A stretch of 8,797 bases of DNA from Thermoplasmata archaeon (GTDB lineage: Archaea > Thermoplasmatota > Thermoplasmata > Lutacidiplasmatales > UBA184). The stretch lies in assembly GCA_030038885.1 (NCBI GenBank), contig JASHQY010000068.1, positions 1 to 8,797 of the forward strand. Reading direction: 5' to 3'. Both the position numbers and the translations under genes were made by a program. The notes under the pieces were generated by a model. It did not search any database. It saw only the letters and a list, made by a program, of their open reading frames with translations, and was not told the origin of the DNA. Of this stretch, positions 6,864 through 8,797 are shown piece by piece (the first letter of the stretch is position 1; every line of letters starts with the position of its first letter).

Positions 6864-8045
6864 CTACGTCGCCCCCACGCCGAGGGTCACCTGCACCCCG
6901 GCGACCCAGGTCTCGGCGTACGAGATGCCGTAGAGCGTGAACCCGAGCACGGTCGTCTGCCCGTTCGAGGCAAAGCAGTTCCCCGTGAAGGTCGAGGTCG
7001 GCGCGAGCACGGGGTAGAGGGCGGGGACCTTCGCGGTGTAGCTTGCGGAGTAGTTCAGCACGTCGTACGGAAGGTAGCTGGCGCCGGTCGTCGAGGCCGT
7101 GTGCAGCGGGAGCCCGCTCGAGATCAGCACGCTGTAGAGGTAGGAGTTCCAGGCGCAGGGATCCTGCGTGCCGATCTCGAAGTAGAACGTGAACGGCGAG
7201 CCGCCGCCGTTCGAATCCTGGACGGTCGAGTACTTCAGCTGGCTGTACACCTCTTCCGAGCCCTGCCCGACGATCGAGGACGAATTCCCGTAGAGCTGGA
7301 GGAAGCTGCCGGTCACGGTCGTGTTCGCCCCGACGGTCGAGATGTTGAGCGGGGGCGGGACCGCGATGACCTGGTAGCCGATGCTCTGGCTCTGGACCAC
7401 CGCGTCGTCCTGGAAGTAGAAGTTCTCGGGAGTGTAGTAGCGGTTGGGCAGCTGCATCTGCAACGAACCGGTGGCGATCGCCTGCGCGAAGTTCGGGTAG
7501 CCGCCCGGCCCCGTCGACTCCGTGATGTTGACGAACGCGCAGAAGGCCGGGCTGATCGGCTGGCCGTACTGCTTGGTCGAGGTCGGGAGACCGCCGTTGC
7601 CCGGGTCGATCTTGGCGCCCGAGTTCGAGTAGAACGCGACGCCGCCTGCGCCCGGGCACGAGTTCGGGAGGAACGTCAGCGTGCCCTCCGTCGGCTGCGC
7701 GATCAGGGGCACGCCCTGGCTGGAGATCGGGAACGGAGTGCCGACCGTCTGCGGTCCGTCCAGGGCGTACTGCTCGTCAATGATCGACTTGAACGTCGCG
7801 AACGAGGTCGAGGACTGCGCGACGAGGAGCGACTCGTTGTCGGTCATCCAGAGCGGGACGTACTGGGTCAGGAAGATCCCGAAGAGCGCGAAGAACACGA
7901 GCAGGGCCAGGAGGGTCCCGATGACTGCGACGACCCCGCGACGTTCGTGGTGCAGCCGGCGGGCCCGGCGATAGCGTCGCCCCGCGCTCGGGCTGTTCGT
8001 TCCCCCCATCAGACGGACCGACCGGGGCCGCCGGGCCCCGGGCAT
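6864..8045 (-). CDS. large prepilin-like surface protein with class III signal peptide
   Basis: The 393-residue product starts with a strongly basic leader ending Glu-Arg-Arg-Gly, then Val-Val-Ala-Val-Ile-Gly and a hydrophobic helix at about 38-62. This is the archaeal type IV pilin pattern, in which a PibD/EppA-type peptidase would cut after Gly37 and the helix would form the filament core or anchor. The helix is followed by Trp-Met-Thr-Asp-Asn-Glu-Ser at 66-72. The remaining ~320 residues are Ser/Thr/Gly/Asn/Tyr-rich and beta-like, with four Cys (130, 169, 297, 357) that could form two disulfides and six Asn-X-Ser/Thr sites (70, 173, 234, 241, 254, 331). Mature length near 356 is well above that of common archaeal pilins, so it may be a large major pilin, a tip adhesin or an anchored secreted protein. 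It is the first gene of the operon, 4 nt before the copy 2 ATPase. ATG 8045 fits leaderless transcription; ATG 8009 is an alternative. I do not recognise the outer domain. Confidence 0.85.
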   Translation of the reverse strand: MPGARRPRSVRLMGGTNSPSAGRRYRRARRLHHERRGVVAVIGTLLALLVFFALFGIFLTQYVPLWMTDNESLLVAQSSTSFATFKSIIDEQYALDGPQTVGTPFPISSQGVPLIAQPTEGTLTFLPNSCPGAGGVAFYSNSGAKIDPGNGGLPTSTKQYGQPISPAFCAFVNITESTGPGGYPNFAQAIATGSLQMQLPNRYYTPENFYFQDDAVVQSQSIGYQVIAVPPPLNISTVGANTTVTGSFLQLYGNSSSIVGQGSEEVYSQLKYSTVQDSNGGGSPFTFYFEIGTQDPCAWNSYLYSVLISSGLPLHTASTTGASYLPYDVLNYSASYTAKVPALYPVLAPTSTFTGNCFASNGQTTVLGFTLYGISYAETWVAGVQVTLGVGAT

Positions 8046-8067
8046 CGAGAATTAGGCCCGGTTCGTC

Positions 8068-8075
8068 TATAAATA
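8068..8075 (-). promoter_or_regulatory. TATA box of the prepilin operon
   Basis: The sequence is TATAAATA on plus and TATTTATA on minus, standing out in GC-rich surroundings. Its centre is 26-27 nt from the ATG at 8045, the spacing expected if transcription begins at or next to the start codon. That supports a leaderless message and the choice of 8045. The box is close to symmetric and could also serve the plus-strand gene, giving it a leader of about 50 nt. Confidence 0.65.
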
Positions 8076-8117
8076 CATGGGGGACGGGAAGGAGGCGGAA
8101 CCCGTCCGGGCGCGAAT

Positions 8118-8145
8118 CCTTTACCCTGCCAACGCTGCGGGAGGG
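8118..8145 (+). promoter_or_regulatory. promoter box CCTTTACC and ribosome site GGGAGGG of the ACT-domain gene
   Basis: CCTTTACC at 8118-8125 resembles the CCTTTATC before the small helical protein gene and lies about 28 nt before the ATG at 8149. GGGAGGG at 8139-8145 ends 3 nt before that ATG. The two signals compete: a start set by the CCTTTACC box would leave the ribosome site out of the message, while a start set by the TATAAATA box at 8068-8075 would include it. Either way both point to 8149 as the initiation codon, not the in-frame ATG at 8077. Confidence 0.45.
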
Positions 8146-8148
8146 ACG

Positions 8149-8637
8149 ATGAGCCTCCGGGAGATCTCGCTCTCGCTCCCGAACCGTCCCGGTTCGCTCG
8201 CGACGATCGCGCGGACGCTCGCGAAGGAACGGATCAACCTCGCCGCGATCAGCGTCGACTCGAGCGGAGCGCGCGGCCGCGTGCGCCTGATCGTGAGCGA
8301 TCCCGACCGGGCGATCGACCTGCTCTCCGCCACCGGGGCGAAGCCCGAGGCCCGGGAGATGATCGCCGTCCGCCTCGAGGACCGTTCGGGGAGCTTCCTC
8401 CAGGTGCTCGAGACCCTCGCGAAGGGGAAGGTGAACGTCCAGAGCGTCGCGATCCTGGTCGCACGGGAGGGGAACCACCCGCTCGTCGCGCTCTCGACCA
8501 ACGACCTCGCGCGGGCGCGCCGGTTGCTGCGGCAGGCCGGGTTCGCGAGCCAGCTCGCCGACCAATTGGTCTCGAACCCGGACCTGATCGCGGCCGCCCC
8601 AACGATCCCCACGGAATCGGTCGGCCTGCTCCTGTAG
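8149..8637 (+). CDS. tandem ACT-domain protein, probable amino-acid-binding regulator
   Basis: The 162-residue product consists of two ACT domains, small ligand-binding modules that usually bind amino acids at a domain interface and regulate enzymes or transcription. The first covers about residues 4-65 with Pro-Asn-Arg-Pro-Gly-Ser-Leu at 11-17 leading into the first helix. The second covers about 72-133 with Glu-Asp-Arg-Ser-Gly-Ser-Phe at 77-83. The Pro-Gly or Ser-Gly at the strand-helix turn is the typical ligand-site position. There is no catalytic or DNA-binding domain, so it probably acts as a stand-alone sensor or as a subunit for a partner not seen here. The tail after 135 is short and hydrophobic. 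An in-frame ATG at 8077 would add 24 residues, but it lies within the promoter region and before the ribosome site. It is transcribed divergently from the prepilin operon and nothing ties it to pili except the shared intergenic region. Confidence 0.85.
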   Translation: MSLREISLSLPNRPGSLATIARTLAKERINLAAISVDSSGARGRVRLIVSDPDRAIDLLSATGAKPEAREMIAVRLEDRSGSFLQVLETLAKGKVNVQSVAILVAREGNHPLVALSTNDLARARRLLRQAGFASQLADQLVSNPDLIAAAPTIPTESVGLLL

Positions 8638-8657
8638 GCCGGCGTCGTGGCCCTCCG

Positions 8658-8664
8658 CATAAAG
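8658..8664 (+). promoter_or_regulatory. TATA-like box CATAAAG before the tRNA gene
   Basis: CATAAAG is the A/T-rich patch in the 59-nt gap between the ACT gene and the tRNA, centred about 36 nt before the mature tRNA end. It would start transcription near 8687, giving a leader of about 10 nt to be removed by RNase P. No T-rich terminator separates the ACT gene from it. Confidence 0.4.
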
Positions 8665-8696
8665 GGTAAGAGGGCCCCCTCCTCCCGACGGGACGC

Positions 8697-8768
8697 GCGG
8701 TTGTGGTCTAGTGGTTAGGACGGTAGCTTCCCAAGCTACCTACTCGGGTTCGAATCCCGACAACCGCA
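8697..8768 (+). tRNA. tRNA-Gly (anticodon CCC)
   Basis: The 72-nt sequence folds as a full cloverleaf. The acceptor stem is GCGGTTG (8697-8703) with CAACCGC (8761-8767). The D arm is GTCT and GGAC around an AGTGGTTA loop. The anticodon stem is GTAGC with GCTAC around TTCCCAA, placing CCC at 8730-8732. The T stem is TCGGG with CCCGA around the TTCGAAT loop. The discriminator base is A at 8768. CCA is not encoded, since the next bases are TTC, as in many archaeal tRNA genes. CCC reads the Gly codon GGG. There is no intron. Confidence 0.97.
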
Positions 8769-8797
8769 TTCCTGTCGGGTGCGGGTCGTTCGCCCCT

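Noticed and set aside
5321..6940. A 539-residue plus-strand open frame opposite the copy 2 ATPase gene
   Set aside because: It has the same Arg/Asp/Leu/Val shadow composition and mirrors the conserved ATPase frame on the other strand.
8121..8660. A 179-residue minus-strand frame opposite the ACT gene
   Set aside because: The plus strand has two recognisable ACT domains with promoter and ribosome signals. The minus frame is Arg/Ser/Ala-rich shadow.
8670..8681. Inverted repeat GAGGG-CC-CCCTC between the ACT gene and the tRNA as a possible terminator
   Set aside because: The loop would be only 2 nt and no T-run follows on either strand, so it is not a credible terminator.
1..8797. CRISPR array, insertion sequence, prepilin peptidase or restriction endonuclease
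   Set aside because: I found no spaced repeats, transposase motifs, peptidase-like membrane protein or nuclease gene in any convincing frame.

Overview
The window is a GC-rich (roughly two-thirds or more G+C by eye), gene-dense stretch that looks archaeal. The signs are a tRNA gene without an encoded CCA, A/T-rich TATA-like boxes about 26-30 nt upstream of start codons with little or no leader, short GAGGT/GGAG-type ribosome sites between tightly packed genes, and an archaeal-type prepilin leader beside GspE/TadC-family motor genes. A GC-rich Thermoplasmatota-like euryarchaeon would fit, but that lineage is an inference from overall style, not from a marker gene.

The centre is one minus-strand operon, read from right to left. 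It holds a large prepilin-like surface protein (6864-8045), a type IV filament assembly ATPase (5210-6859), two different TadC/GspF-type membrane platform proteins (4230-5204 and 3245-4228), a second, paralogous assembly ATPase (1477-3234), and a beta-class site-specific DNA methyltransferase (531-1445). The four junctions between the first five genes are 1 to 10 nt long. The methyltransferase follows after 31 nt and may also have its own promoter. The arrangement ATPase-platform-platform-ATPase suggests a filament or secretion machine with a heterodimeric membrane platform (as in TadB/TadC) and two motors. No prepilin peptidase, second pilin or restriction endonuclease is visible in the window.

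To the left, a small helical protein of unknown function (start most likely 167, end 592) converges on the methyltransferase, and the two genes overlap by 62 nt at their 3' ends. The first ~110 bases are extremely GC-rich and may carry the end of another gene.

To the right, a 103-nt divergent intergenic region (8046-8148) contains a TATAAATA box placed for leaderless transcription of the prepilin operon and a CCTTTACC box plus a GGGAGGG ribosome site for a plus-strand tandem-ACT-domain protein (8149-8637). A tRNA-Gly(CCC) gene follows at 8697-8768.

Most other long open frames, especially those on the plus strand across 744-6940, are antisense shadows produced by GC-rich codon third positions.
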